Assembly (NCBI GenBank): GCA_907165275.2
Contig: OU015652.1
Location: 1,193,001 to 1,257,000, forward strand
Direction: 5' to 3'
From: Zygaena filipendulae
Lineage: Eukaryota; Arthropoda; Insecta; Lepidoptera; Zygaenidae
DNA: 64,000 bases
Shown: in pieces, positions 1 to 11,091 of the stretch
Layout of the letters: each line of letters starts with the position of its first letter
Numbering within the stretch: position 1 is the first letter of the stretch
Made by a program: the position numbers and the translations under genes
The notes under the pieces: generated by a model
Database searches by the model: none
Seen by the model: only the letters and a program-made list of their open reading frames with translations
Told to the model about the DNA's origin: nothing

Positions 1-521
1 CTTTCATAAGGACGGCCGTCCAAATGACAAATATTCGGATCGCCACTTGGGTATCGTGAGTATGGCTTAACGAAGCAATATCGCTGATGTTTCTCGTCGC
101 ATCTGACTGCATTGTAACCGTTGACGGGATCGTTGACGACGCACAGATCACCATCGAGACCCAACGAGCCGTCGTATGTGACATCTTTGTTGATTTTCTT
201 AAAATCACCCTCGTACAGCCAATTGTTGAACGGCCCACCGGGATATATAGTTTTGTAATCCGTCCATAATGTTACGGGTAATCTTGGCAAATCGAGTTTC
301 TCCATGAGTGCTGTAGTGAAGAGGTTTCCATCGCAATCCTTGTATGTGTCATCGAATGATTCGGGACCTTTCAAACGATAGCACACAGGATTTTCCGGAT
401 CGTCCGCGTATTTGAAGTAGATTGGGCAGTTGCGATCGGCTACTTCGTCTGCACTACCGGTGACCAGACACACGGCAAATATTATAGCAGCCACGTAGAA
501 TATCTCGTGGAGATGAGTCAT
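1..521 (-). CDS. Secreted C-type-lectin-like protein, first exon (partial)
   Basis: The reading frame opens with ATG at 521-519 and stays open for 173 codons to the window edge, so the gene continues to the left. Residues 1-24 are hydrophobic and end in VTGSADE, a likely signal peptide. The rest has the layout of a C-type lectin-like domain: an early Cys pair (CPIYF, VCYRL), a WTDYK segment, a GGPFNNWLYEG stretch where family members have the W-x-W core, then DLCVV and a closing RCDEKHQRYCF with paired cysteines. No clear EPN or QPD sugar-specificity tripeptide is visible, so sugar binding cannot be claimed. Insect proteins of this kind act in haemolymph or at the cell surface in immune recognition or adhesion; that role is inference. 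The family call is moderately firm, the exact ortholog unknown. Confidence 0.65.
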   Translation of the reverse strand, partial: MTHLHEIFYVAAIIFAVCLVTGSADEVADRNCPIYFKYADDPENPVCYRLKGPESFDDTYKDCDGNLFTTALMEKLDLPRLPVTLWTDYKTIYPGGPFNNWLYEGDFKKINKDVTYDGSLGLDGDLCVVNDPVNGYNAVRCDEKHQRYCFVKPYSRYPSGDPNICHLDGRPYE

Positions 522-1146
522 CTGAAAAAAATACATTAATTGCTACAAAACCCCGCGAATTACGGATTTGTTTATCTTATCTCTGAACTAGTGATAATAT
601 TGCAACTATTAACTATTTAGCTGATACAAATAAATACGACCGTAAAGATAATAATAATTTATAACGAGCCAGAGTCCTAACACTATCTCTTTAGCAGAAA
701 ACATGTGAAATCACAAACAGAATATTAAATTTAGATTATTTCGTCGGATCACAAACGGACATTTTATTTATTTTTTGCAAATTTAAATACTGTTTGATAG
801 TAAACAATTTACTATCAAACAGTATCATATCATAAAAATATTCCGGGATAAAAACTATCCTATCTTTTAAGTTGGACCATATTCTATTATTATTATTTTT
901 TATTATTGTTACATATTTTGTTGTTTTATGTCGTGGTGTGTAGGTAAATAAATATATTTCTATTTCTATTTCTATATTATAAACGGTTAAAAAATTTATC
1001 AAAATATATATATATATATTAGAAGATAAGATATACACGAATTGCTCGTTTATAGATAGTAGATATTATTATGTGTTAACATCGGATTTCTGTGAAACAA
1101 AATCTATAGGTAGGTATGTTGCTCCAGCCTCCTTGCTCCAAGCGCG
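522..1146. other. 5' flank of the lectin-like gene, no gene seen
   Basis: AT-rich sequence that should carry the promoter of the lectin-like gene. It contains a short perfect hairpin (arms 787-804 and 808-825, 18 bp each around CAA) and a (TA)n run near 1003-1019. No coding signal was found. Confidence 0.5.
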
Positions 1147-1290
1147 CAGGCTAAGAATAGAATAGAATAGAATACACTTTATTGTACACCAAAATAATGT
1201 GTGTTAACAAAAACATAACTAAAGGCATACAAAAGGCGGTCTTATCGCTTTACTAGCGATCTCTTCCAGACAACCTTAATTTACAACCCA
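1147..1290 (-). mobile_element. LINE 3' end with (AATAG)n tail
   Basis: Starts with AATAG repeats, then CACTTTATTGTACACC and GGCGGTCTTATCGCTT, ending near TTCCAGACAACC. This matches the 3' untranslated end of a CR1/Jockey-like non-LTR retrotransposon seen again at 15,412 and 18,788. No coding part survives. Confidence 0.6.
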
Positions 1291-1465
1291 TTCAGCATAT
1301 TCTGAGATTATCGTGAACAGATAGACAGAAAGGAATTTTAGAAACTGTTTTTGTGGTTGGCTACCTACTCTTATTTCGGCGCCCCCTCTCAATTTTTGGA
1401 AAATAATTCAATGTAGGTAGGTACCTATACTGAATCGCGGATTCTACTTTTTTATCTGTACATAT

Positions 1466-1758
1466 AAACAAAATTTAAGTTTCTGTTTGTAATTTCAAAT
1501 TCACTAAATGCATACGAAATTATCTAAGTACGGTAGGTACCTACTTACAGCAAAAAATCAATTTTTAAAATTTCTCTGTCTGTCTGTCTGTTTGTTCCGT
1601 CTAATTAAAATTAAAATTGAAACGGCTGGAGTGATTTTGACGGGACTTTCACTCGCAGATAGCTATATTGTTATAAGGAGTAACTTAGGATACTTTTCAT
1701 CCCAGAATTCCCGCGGGAACTCCAACATTAACGCGGGTGAAATCGCAGGGAACCGCTA
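1466..1758 (+). mobile_element. Helitron-like element, subfamily B
   Basis: Begins at ACAAAATTTAAG, has a TCTGTCTG microsatellite, then GAATTCCCGCGGGAACTCC, the GC-rich hairpin region CGCGGGTGAAATCGC and a terminal CTAG. Two closely similar copies lie at 37,775 and 61,285. The short GC hairpin followed by CTAG is the 3' end style of Helitrons (CTRR); no Rep/helicase is present, so it is non-autonomous. Confidence 0.6.
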
Positions 1759-1941
1759 GGTAATATAAATTTTAAGTTTTCCAAGAAAGGACCTCGTTTT
1801 CGAGAGAGAACCGTTTTTCATCTGTAACAATCTAACATTGGCGGTTCGCTATAGATAGGTAATAGAAGTAGAAGAAGTTATTTTCATTTAATCAAAATAT
1901 CATCATTGGCGTAGTGGACTAGCACCATAATTTAAAAAGAA

Positions 1942-2021
1942 GTCAAAAGTCAAAAAGTCAAAAAGTCAAAAAGTCAAAAAGTCAAAAAGTCAAAAAGTCA
2001 AAAAATCAAAAAATCAAAAAG
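1942..2021. repeat. Tandem array of an 8-bp unit (GTCAAAAA)n
   Basis: About nine near-perfect copies of GTCAAAAA, drifting to ATCAAAAA at the right end. Confidence 0.85.
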
Positions 2022-2311
2022 GAAAAATTTATTCCAATTTACTCTTTTTGACGTCAATGAGAAGAAGAAAAAGGATCTGTGTAGAATATACGATGGGTTT
2101 TCTAGTTCGAACTGCGAGTGATTCGTACATGTCCCATCGTTCGGTCGCGGTTGTCTAATAAACGAAAGGGCAAAGGTCATAATTTACCGTCACATGGAAG
2201 ATCCAAAACAGACATGAGTACAATGGTACATGACCTCGGACACGTCTGCTAGTTAGGTACCTACCTAATAATTTGTATTACATCCTCTGATTCATAATTA
2301 AATTGACAACA

Positions 2312-2470
2312 CTGTTAATCTAGTGGTTAGCGAACCCGACAGCGGCCTGAAGTGTCACGGATTCGACTCACCCGTGAACTTATGTTTGCCCCGACTCGGG
2401 GAAAATTATGCACTTTATACTAAGTATTTATAAATAGTTTATAATTAGTTTGGGTTTGGTGTTGCTAATA
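2312..2470 (+). repeat. tRNA-like SINE fragment (weak)
   Basis: AATCTAGTGGTTAGCG resembles a pol III A box and CACGGATTCGACTC a decayed B box at SINE-like spacing, followed by AT-rich sequence. A related inverted scrap lies near 15,830-15,870. It is not a functional tRNA. Confidence 0.35.
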
Positions 2471-2949
2471 ATTATTGTTATTCTATTAAATTAATTTCCA
2501 TTGGACGGTGGACGACAGAAGGTTTATGAAGAAATTATAGTGTTTTAATTGACTTAATTAAATTAATAAGAAAATATATAAATAACAATTAAATAGCATA
2601 CATTGAAAGTATACAGGCGTTCCGCGGATATGCCACATGGAGGGAAAGTACCTTGAATATTGTAGATGGAACATTTTACTGAAAGAAGACATTATTTGAA
2701 TTTAGAAAACAATTTTAACTGCGAAATCAATATCTTTTTAATAAAAAACCTATATTCTATAGAAGATATTTTTTTTTAGTGCATTGAAGGAAGGACGCGC
2801 CTTCATATTAAGTACGGCTGTGTCATGCGTCATGAGGTGAAACCCAGGAAGATGAACGTATGCACGTACCGCATTTTTCCCTGATTGATGGAGGTGGAAC
2901 TCATACAAGCCACTAATCACAATATGAAGGCATAGCTTCCATTAAAGGA

Positions 2950-3110
2950 AAAAAATATAAGAGGCTAATTGACTAAATTTTAGTTTTTAGTAAAATAAAA
3001 AATTTAGGATACGTGTTTTTCCTATTTTTACTTAATAAAAAATTGCGGCGATATATTGAGTTGAAATGTCGCATGACGTCACGATCCGGTACATGAAAGC
3101 AAATAGATAT
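2950..3110 (+). mobile_element. Partial copy of the TAGTCCGTC MITE family
   Basis: Shares GGCGATATATTGAGTTGAAA, the CGCATGACGTCACGA core and a decayed left end with the full copies at 3,735 and 13,084. The right half is missing. Confidence 0.5.
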
Positions 3111-3734
3111 AGTTAAATTAGGTCTTAAGGTATAGATATTTAAAGATGAAAATAAAATTTAAGATAAAATAAAACCAAAATTAAAAGTGTAATTAAAAGG
3201 TGACAATACAGCCTAACCTAGCGCGTCCGGGGCTCGCAAATATAAAACCGAGATGGTTTTTAAACTGTCAAATATAACGAAAAAATTATAGGTAGGTAAG
3301 TTTTGCCAACTACATACCCACCCATAGATAGCTAGTATGTCGCAAACAAAATCGAGTTGAATCATACCACAAACATTCCTTGCAGAAAGGAAACTGACAA
3401 GACAAGATAAGAATTTCTTGTACTTGTGCACGATTACATTTCCAACAAAAATTGTATATCTACTTACTGTGTCTACTATTTACCTGTTATTTTATATTAT
3501 CATGTCATGATTTCATGATGAGGATCTAGCCAAGTGAATGTTAGTTTTATACTCAGTACGACATTATGTTGTCTTTATAAATAGTAGGTACCTATACTTA
3601 TAAAAAAAAAAATTTACGCGTCGAATTGAGCACCTCCTCGTAGTGATTACCTTCTCTCTGACCTCCTCCTTTTTGTCGGTCGCTAAAGGCGGTTAAACAA
3701 ATACTGTCTTTATGTTTAGTTCATCCATGGACCA

Positions 3735-4060
3735 ATGGGCATGTTGACTAATATTTTTTTTTAGTCCGTCTTGTAGATTATTAAAAAATATTGGACACGT
3801 ATTTTATCTTTTTTTACGTAATCAAAAAATAACGGCGATATATTGAGTTGAAATTTCGCGTGACGTCACTATTTGGACAGTTTGTATGGCGGTTTTAGCG
3901 GTTAGTGACGTCACGACCCCCTCACCCTAAACTTTAATGCGCTTTATCTCTGTATATTTCATTTATTTGAAAAAGCAAAAAATACGTGTCTATTGTTTTT
4001 TATTTTCTAACTGACGGACTAGTTAGAATTTTGATTTTCAAAAGTAGTCCACATCCCCAT
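3735..4060 (+). mobile_element. MITE, TAGTCCGTC family (full copy)
   Basis: About 326 bp. Outer ends ATGGGCATGTTGACTA and the inverse of TAGTCCACATCCCCAT form a 16-bp imperfect terminal inverted repeat. An inner TAGTCCGTC and GACGGACTA pair follows. The interior has two GTGACGTCAC palindromes. There is no coding capacity. Relatives are at 2,950, 7,430, 13,084 and 32,415. Confidence 0.7.
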
Positions 4061-4324
4061 TAAACTAGATTCAATCGGTCCATGGTTCATCTAAACTGCG
4101 CAGGTAACATAATAATAACTACCAATTACATTTGTTGGATTTGATTCTATTTTCACATCTTTTACAAAAAAATTAATACACGAACATTTTAAAGGTCATG
4201 GTCCACAAAGGTTCAAAAATTCACGCCAGTGGAACCGTAATAGGTAAGCAGGCATTATCACTTGCATTAGCTGGTTCAATTGCATTACAGCTAGAAATCA
4301 TGCCATACTCGTTTATTACTATTA

Positions 4325-4805
4325 CTAGCTGTTCCCGCGGTTTCACCCGCGGTAATAAAAGTATCCTATGTCAGAACTACCATAGCTTTCTATGAGTGAA
4401 TTTTTTTTCAAAATTGGTTCAGTAGATCCACATTACCCCCTACAACGTCACAAACTCTCAATTCACAAACTCACAAACTTTAACTTTTTATAATATTAGT
4501 TAGTAGGAATAGATGTAGTTTCCTGAGGTTAAATGAAAACTGTCAAGTAAAAGAGTAAGTAAAAAACAGATTACGAAAACCAAAGACTTTGCGCACTAGA
4601 GTCAAGACATAAAGTTGTTTTTTAAAAACGCAACACCCGCCGCGAGAGTTACTAATACCTATACTGTAACCGAAAAAGGTATAATTATTTCAATTTTGGA
4701 GCTTCTTTTGAGGAAGTTTTGAACAATTGATTGTACTCTGGTTTATAAAGAAGTATCTAAAGTATTAACTTTATAACATCAGCTGCTGTACACTTGTCTT
4801 TTCGT
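4325..4805 (-). mobile_element. Helitron-like element, subfamily C (left arm of an inverted pair)
   Basis: On the minus strand the element ends with CCGCGGGTGAAACCGCGG and CTAG. Its body carries GTGACGTTGTAGGGGGTAAT and a 5' portion ending at AAGACAAGTGTA. The same sequence in opposite orientation occupies 6,947-7,840. Confidence 0.6.
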
Positions 4806-4811
4806 TATAGA

Positions 4812-4990
4812 AAGAAAGACACATTCCGCGGGAATCCCGGAATAAGAAGTACCTACCCTATGTCCTTCTCTGTACCCCTGACAATGTGTATGCAAAATTT
4901 CATGATGATCGGTTGAGCCGTTAAGGCATGAAAGCGTAACAAGTGAAACAAAATCACATTCACATTTATAATAGCAGGTAAGGATGTACG
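4812..4990 (-). mobile_element. Helitron-like element, 3'-truncated
   Basis: Contains the standard subfamily A body (GTACCCCTGACAATGTGTAT, CATGATGATCGGTTGAG, TTAAGGCATGAAAGCGTAAC) but lacks the CTAG end. Confidence 0.6.
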
Positions 4991-5332
4991 AATAAAAGAT
5001 CATCTTATACGTATATTATAATGCAAAAAAAAATGGTACAACCAATATTTATTTCAAAGTATCACTGATAACTGAACTGATAACTGTGCAATATAAAGAT
5101 GTTATTATTTCAACAAACGCAATAATTTCCAATACAATTTTAAAATTAATTAATAACTAACAAAGGGCGAACAGAAAATCGGCAAGTTTTTTAGCATGGC
5201 CAATAACCCATGATACCGGTAAATGACGTGTCAATCCTCAATTTCTTAAAATTCAGTGCTACGGCTCCGTGCTCAAGCAATATGCTGAGCAGGGCACCCT
5301 TTTGGTTGAGTGATTTTAAGTTTGTAATTAGA

Positions 5333-5743
5333 TAACAAAAAAATTAAAACCGACTTCCAAAAACACAAAACTGAAAAGCTAAAAAATAAAAAGCTAAAAA
5401 TAACAAAATACCGATTTAATCCAAAAGACAAAAACACACGTAATATTATTATTGGTTTGTGCTACCACTGATCGGTTTGAATTCGGTGACAAGCCCGCTG
5501 GTGTCTGCCCACTTGGGTTGTTCTGCTCACGAAGAGCTGGTGGAGGGAGTCGACTTAGCCCATCTTCCCCCTCCATATTTGGCTTGTCACCGACTTCATA
5601 CCGATCAGTGGTAGCACAAACCAATAATAATATTACGTGTGTTTTTGTCTTTTGGATTAAATCGGTATTTTGTTATTTTTAGCTTTTTATTTTTTAGCTT
5701 TTCAGTTTTGTGTTTTTGGAAGTCGGTTTTAATTTTTTTGTTA
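5333..5743. repeat. Near-perfect palindrome with 162-bp arms
   Basis: Arms 5,333-5,494 and 5,582-5,743 are reverse complements with only two mismatches by my base-by-base comparison; the spacer is 87 bp. Both arms carry the AAAACCGACTTCCAAAAA motif at their outer ends, so this looks like a foldback terminus of the element that continues to 6,605. Confidence 0.85.
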
Positions 5744-5839
5744 AAATTTTGTTTATTTCTCGCTTTTAAGTGACTTAGTTTGTAATTTCTCTAAGTTACA
5801 ATAGCCTAATGTCAACTGCTCATCACCTTTTACAAAATA

Positions 5840-6605
5840 TTGCTTTTCCCGACTCAGGAACGTTAATTGTTGAAGAGTTCTCCTAGTACATCACCATCAG
5901 TTCCACTTCACCATATACATTGTGACGGGCGTAAATTGTTTAGAAACCATATTAAAGTTAACGATTCGGAACCCGTGAAATACCCATTATTGAGTAGTTC
6001 CGATGACCATCTGTGGTCTTCATCATCAGTTCCACTTCTTCAAATTTTGCTTTCCGAAAGCAAAGAAACGATTTACTATAAAAAATACAAAAATCGCTAT
6101 AGGTGTGTACCCATAATTTTTGAAGAGTTCCCTCGATTACTCCAAGATCTCATCATCAGATCTCGACTTGGTGACAATGGAATCAATTTAGGAGTATACC
6201 CTTTCAAACAAAAAAACAATTTTCGAAATCGCTTCAACCGGAACCCGTGAAATACGTATTTTTTTTCGAGTTGTTCCGATGACCACCTGTGGTCTTCATC
6301 ATCAGTTCCACTTCTTAAAATTTTGCTTTCCGAAAGCAAATGAACGATTTACTATCAAAAATACCCAAAACGCTATAGGTGTGCCTATAATTTTTGAAGA
6401 GTTCCCTCGATTTCTCCAAGATCCCATCATCAGAGCCCGACTTGGTGGCAATGGGACCTAATTGGGAGTATACCCTTTCAAACAAAAAAAGAATTTTTCA
6501 AATCGGTCCAACCGTCTTCGAGTAATCGGTGAACATACATAAAAAAAAAAAAAAACATACATACAATCGAACATAGAACCTCCTCCTTTTTGGAAGTCGG
6601 TTAAA
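5840..6605 (+). mobile_element. Repeat element body with tandem units of about 270 bp
   Basis: Two full and one partial unit (about 5,840-5,930, 5,960-6,240, 6,241-6,510) share TTCCGATGACCA, TCATCATCAGTTCCACTTCT, GAAGAGTTCCCTCGAT and GAGTATACCCTTTCAAACA. The element ends at CTCCTTTTTGGAAGTCGGTT, the same terminal motif as the palindrome at 5,333-5,743. Open frames across it are by-products of the repeat. Confidence 0.6.
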
Positions 6606-6655
6606 AAATTATGTAAGTAAGTAATTTTTATTTTTATTTAATTTCTTTTTTAGTT

Positions 6656-6910
6656 GAGTGAAAACTTAAAAAAAGAAACACAATAGATAGGTACACGGTG
6701 AAATTTTCGTATTGAATTTTACTATGGACGCATGTTACAGCCCGTCTTTACTAACACTACTGAGAATTTTTCTATGGCAATGCCTATATTTTCCATAGTA
6801 AAATTCTGAATAGTGCATAAAGACAGGCTCTAAAATGCTTCTATAGTAAATTTCAATACGAAAAGTTTACTTTAATGTTTTATAGTGTTTCTTTTTTTAA
6901 GTTTTCACTC
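6656..6910. mobile_element. MITE with long terminal inverted repeats
   Basis: GAGTGAAAACTTAAAAAAAG at the left is matched by CTTTTTTTAAGTTTTCACTC at the right; similarity continues inward (TTTTCGTATTGAA against TTTCAATACGAAAA). About 255 bp, non-coding. Confidence 0.75.
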
Positions 6911-6946
6911 TTCATGCCAAATAAGTTTCTTTCTTTCTTTCTAAAT

Positions 6947-7840
6947 CGAAAAGACAAGTGTAGAGCTGATGTCATAAAGTTAATACTTTAGGTACTTCCT
7001 TAAAAACCAGTGCACAATCAATGGTTCAAAACTTCCCCAAGAGAAGCTCCAAAATTGAAATCGGTTACAGTATATACTTAGGTATTAGTAACTCTCGCGT
7101 CGGGTGTTGCGTTTTAAAAAACAACTTTATGTACTTTCTTTATTTTCTTTATTTCTTATTGTCTTAATGCAACTTATGACTCTTGTGTGCAAAATCTTTG
7201 GTTTCCATCAAGGTTTTTATAATCTGTTTTTTACTTACTTTTTTTACTTGATTGTTTTTATCTAACCTCCAATGCCACTTATGTGTTATTTCCAAGAAAC
7301 TACATGTATACCTACTAATATCATAAGTGTTAAAGTTTGTGAATTATGAGTTTTTGAGTTTGTGACGTTGTAGGGGGTAATCTCTGGATCTACTGAACTG
7401 ATTTTGAAACTTGGGTATTCTCCAAGGTATGAATATCAAAATTCTAATTAGTCCGTCAGTTAGAAAATAAAAATATAATAGACACGTATTTTTTGCTTTT
7501 TCAATTTAATGAAAATGAACATAGATAAAGCGCATTAAAGTTTAGGGTGGGGGGCTCGTGACGTCAATATTCAATATAAGCGCCATACAAACCGCACCGA
7601 ATTGTGACGTCACGCGAAATTTCAACTCAATGTATCTCTGTTTTTTTTTGCGTACGTAAAAAAAGAAAAAATACGTGTCCAATATTTTTTACTAATCTAC
7701 ACGACGGACTAAAAATAATTTTTTTGTCAATTCTTTCACTTATAGAAAGCTACCGTAGTTCTGACATAGGGTACTTAGTATCCTAAAATTCCCACGGGAA
7801 CTCCGAAATTACCGCGGGTGAAACCGCGGGGGACAGCTAG
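6947..7840 (+). mobile_element. Helitron-like element, subfamily C (right arm), interrupted by a MITE
   Basis: Inverse partner of 4,325-4,805, ending in CCGCGGGTGAAACCGCGG and CTAG at 7,837-7,840. The body is split near 7,430-7,725 by a TAGTCCGTC MITE that the left arm lacks. Confidence 0.6.
7430..7725 (-). mobile_element. MITE, TAGTCCGTC family, nested in a Helitron
   Basis: AGTCCGTCAG at the left, GACGGACTA at the right, and the CGTGACGTCA and GTGACGTCACGCG core in reverse orientation compared with 3,735-4,060. Confidence 0.7.
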
Positions 7841-8239
7841 ACATAAATATATGAATAAATATTGCACTATGTATACCTAAGCATTCAGTACCGAAATAGT
7901 CAATCTACTGAGAAATATCTTTCTCCGTAATTCTATTGACAATCTTTTTTTATAATAGAATGTGACTTTTGCGTTACCTAAAGTTAAAAAGCACTTGAGA
8001 AACCGCCTAATTTTCGATACTAAATAAAATACCTTTAGTCAGCAGTCCCACAGCTTCTCTCTAAAGTTCAGATTTAATGGAGTCTTTAGCTTATAATTTT
8101 TTCTCAGGGAAGTAAGTAGGTAATTACCGACGTGGAGTCACGTAAAATTGACTCGTCGCGTCGTCGCTTTGAAGAAAATTATCATAACATTGTTTTTATG
8201 CATGCTTCTAAACTGTAAACACATTAGGTATATAGTCGA
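7841..8239. other. No gene or clear repeat seen
   Basis: AT-rich spacer between two Helitron-like copies; nothing recognisable on either strand. Confidence 0.4.
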
Positions 8240-8665
8240 CTAGCTCGCCCGCGCGGTTTCACCCGCGATAATTTCGGAGTTCCAGCGGAATTGTTCCATA
8301 CAAACTATGCAATTTTCAAAAATTCTTTCTTATCGGATGCCTAGGTACCTATGTCATACAAAGAACACACCTAAATTTCAGGTCTCTACAATCAGTGGGT
8401 TAGGTTGTGCGTTGATCCGTCAGTCAGTCATTGTCAAAGTATTTTATATGTACAATAGCTGTCCCGCGCGGCTTCACCCGCGATAATTTCCGAGTTCCCG
8501 CGGGAGTTCCGGATTAAAATTTAGCCTATGTTACTCAGGGATAATGTAGCTTTCTTATGGTGAAAGAATTTTTGAAATCGGTCCAGTAGATTTTGAGTTA
8601 AATCGTAACAAACAAGCAAAAAATTAAATCTTGCCTCTTTAGAATATTCGTAGATATAGTAGATG
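8240..8665 (-). mobile_element. Two Helitron-like copies in tandem
   Basis: Minus-strand 3' ends at 8,240 (CTAG) and about 8,455 (CTAG changed to ATAG), each with CGCGGTTTCACCCGCG or its variant. The second keeps TTTGAAATCGGTCCAGTAGA and TTACTCAGGGATAA, like the copy at 51,608. Confidence 0.6.
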
Positions 8666-8907
8666 TAGGTATATCTAGCAGCTGGTTACCTGCTACAATG
8701 AAGATTGTGCGGCGAAGCAATTCTCAGTTGACATTCTTCATATTATATGACCTATATTTATTCTTCTGCAAATCCTATCTATTGTATTTGTTTATTTACT
8801 CACAAACTCATCAAACGTTGATATTTTATTAACACCTAAATATCTTTTTTATTAGCAAATGTTGGGTACCATTACATTAACCACAAACTTAAATAAATCC
8901 CAGCTAT

Positions 8908-9056
8908 TATAAATGCGAAAGCAACTCTGTCTGTCGGTTTGTCTGTCTGTCTGTTACGCTTTCACGCCTTAACGGCTCAACCGATCATCATGAAATATTG
9001 CGTACACATTGTCCAACTCCGAAATTACCGTGGGTGAAACCGCAGGGCACAGCTAG
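8908..9056 (+). mobile_element. Internally deleted Helitron-like element
   Basis: Starts ATTATAAATGCGAAAG, passes through a TCTG microsatellite and TTTCACGCCTTAACGGCTC, then jumps to the 3' hairpin and CTAG. The usual central GTACAGAGAAGG segment is missing. Confidence 0.65.
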
Positions 9057-9491
9057 TATCTAATTAAATAGAAAAAAAAAATCATGTGATCACAACAAAT
9101 CTCTGTTATCGAGATGCATGCACCTAATGTTTACTTAAGAGTTTATACGACACATCACTGGTGTTGTGACACCGAAAAAACAAGCGACTTCAGAAACACC
9201 AAAATTTTAACAAATCATTGGCTAAGTAGGTACGTGTTGATGTGTAGTGGGCACTTACCTAACTTTTGGTAACAATTTGTTCAACCACTATAATAGCTAT
9301 GACTAACGATAATATTATGTTTATTTTAATTCCGCGAACTGATTGGAATAGTACCTACTACCTACCAGAAACGATCAAACGAAATGAACCTTGTTCAAAT
9401 AAGAAGTTATGCCAAGTTCCAATCACTTTTTCACTTTGTTCCTGTAGGTACCGGGGACATCGAACGAAAATATTTTTTGAATGATCACAAC

Positions 9492-9765
9492 AGCCCCCCC
9501 CCCCCCCCCCCCCCCCCTAACCAAGTTGACAATCTACAATTGTTAACGCACAGAAAACTGAAAAACAAACTGCGGTGACCACGTGACGTAACGATTCCGT
9601 TCTTTATCTTTTCTTTCTTGTTTTTATGGACTTTCGCATATAATTTATTTCGCCAGTTTCAAGTAAAATTAATTAGATCTTTTTTTTTTTCTTTGGCCCC
9701 GGACTTGCGGATTTGCCATCCGATTCCGTTCTTTACGATTGTAGATTGTCAACTTGGCTAGGGCA
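9492..9765. mobile_element. MITE with an adjoining poly-C run
   Basis: A run of about 25 C leads into CTAACCAAGTTGACAATCTA; the right end is the inverse, TAGATTGTCAACTTGGCTAG. The interior repeats GATTCCGTTCTTTA twice. Non-coding. Confidence 0.65.
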
Positions 9766-10220
9766 GTTTTTGTTTCTTTTTTTTTTGTTCATAGGCAGTG
9801 CGCCGGCCATCTTCGGTTAAGAACAAATTATTTATTAATGGGTAAACTACGAGTGTCTTAACTTGTTATTACCTAATTCTTTGTACCTACCTAAGTATAG
9901 ATGGGCAATCGAACCGACTTTTATCGAGTTTAAGCCGTAAACGGCAGCCTTTTTTTGGGTTTACACTAGTATAATATTACCTATATTATCTGTGGATTAG
10001 CCAAAGTGGCGGGCTGGTTGCCCATCTATATTTGTAAGAGATAATACATCACACACAGAGAACTGATAGGTTATTCAAAGATTAGGTTAATGTCTGAAGG
10101 ATCACAAAGTGGTATATCTGATTGCATTTTTGTACAAATAATAATATTCCTGGATACCTATACCAAATTATATAACATATTCACGAGTTTCATGCATAGC
10201 AATATGAATATATTATTATA
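9766..10220. other. No gene seen
   Basis: AT-rich spacer. A weak inverted pair, GATGGGCAATCGAAC near 9,900 and GGTTGCCCATCTA near 10,017, suggests another short inverted-repeat element. Confidence 0.3.
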
Positions 10221-10440
10221 CTAGCTGTGCCCCGCGGTTCACCCGCGGTAATTTCGGAGTTCCCGCGGGAATTCCGAAATAAAAAGTACCCTATGTCCTT
10301 CTCTGTACCCCTGACAACGTGCATGCCAAATTTCATCCAAATACATTCAGCCGTTTTCGCGTGATTGAGTAAACGTATGCGAGGATAAGAGCTCGAAAGC
10401 GCATTTTCATCCAACCTGCTTCAAATTTATCGTCACTGCT
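10221..10440 (-). mobile_element. Helitron-like element, subfamily A
   Basis: CTAG, hairpin CCGCGGTTCACCCGCGG, then GAGTTCCCGCGGGAATTCC and TCTGTACCCCTGACAACGTG, all in reverse orientation. Very close to the 57,271 copy. Confidence 0.65.
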
Positions 10441-10469
10441 CAGCTCCTATGTGTCTTAGCGTTATGTTA

Positions 10470-10675
10470 TATATCCTATAACCTGCCCAGGAGTATGGAC
10501 TACAATCGTACCGAGTTTGGTTAAAATCCCTTCGGTAGTTTTTGACCCATGCGTGCACATACAGACAGACAGACAGACAAAAAATTTACTGATTGCATTT
10601 TTGGCATCGGTATCGATCATCATATATTCAATATACAGAATTGACCTCTGTAAAGTTTTATTATAAGTATAGATA
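10470..10675 (-). repeat. Dispersed lepidopteran-type repeat with CAGA microsatellite
   Basis: Contains CCTATAACCTGCCCAGGAG, GGTTAAAATCCCTTCGGTAG, ACAGACAGACAGACA and a CATCGGTATCGATCATCAT tail. Recognised as a repeat by general resemblance; class not assigned. Confidence 0.4.
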
Positions 10676-10854
10676 TCTTCCTCTGCGATAGTAATATTGC
10701 ACCTACCTATACTTATTAAAGCGCCACTTAAACGTATAAAGTCATTATTAGAACCTCTCGGCTCTTGGAGTTCTCTAGAATCCTTTGCAGGATTCGTAAT
10801 CGTAATAGAGCTCTTGCCATAAAAATTCTATACTATTGCGGTACTTACTATAAA

Positions 10855-11091
10855 TGGACATAGATAAGCAATAGTGTGTTAACCCACACTGGAGAAATTT
10901 TGAGTAAATTAAAGTTTTAAAATTATAGCGCCATTTTGTTTCAACATTTTTATGTTCAATATTTAGTTACATATTTAAGCAATGTAATAAGGTAAACACA
11001 TAATTAAAAAATGTTCCCTAACTCTCAATAAATCGTTCTGAATCAATAACTTTGTTTTGTGGGTTAACATGTTATTGCTTATCTGCGTCCA
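10855..11091. mobile_element. MITE, TGGACATAGATAAG family, copy 1
   Basis: Terminal inverted repeat TGGACATAGATAAGCAATA against the inverse of TATTGCTTATCTGCGTCCA, followed inward by GTTAACCCACA. About 237 bp. Full copies at 17,207 and 26,152; partial copies at 20,748 and 57,590. Confidence 0.8.

Noticed and set aside
5394..5682. Two 76-codon frames on opposite strands with the same C-terminus
   Set aside because: They are the two arms of the palindrome read in mirror image.
5867..6461. Open frames of 60-127 codons
   Set aside because: They follow the tandem units of a repeat element and end at unit boundaries; no protein family fits.
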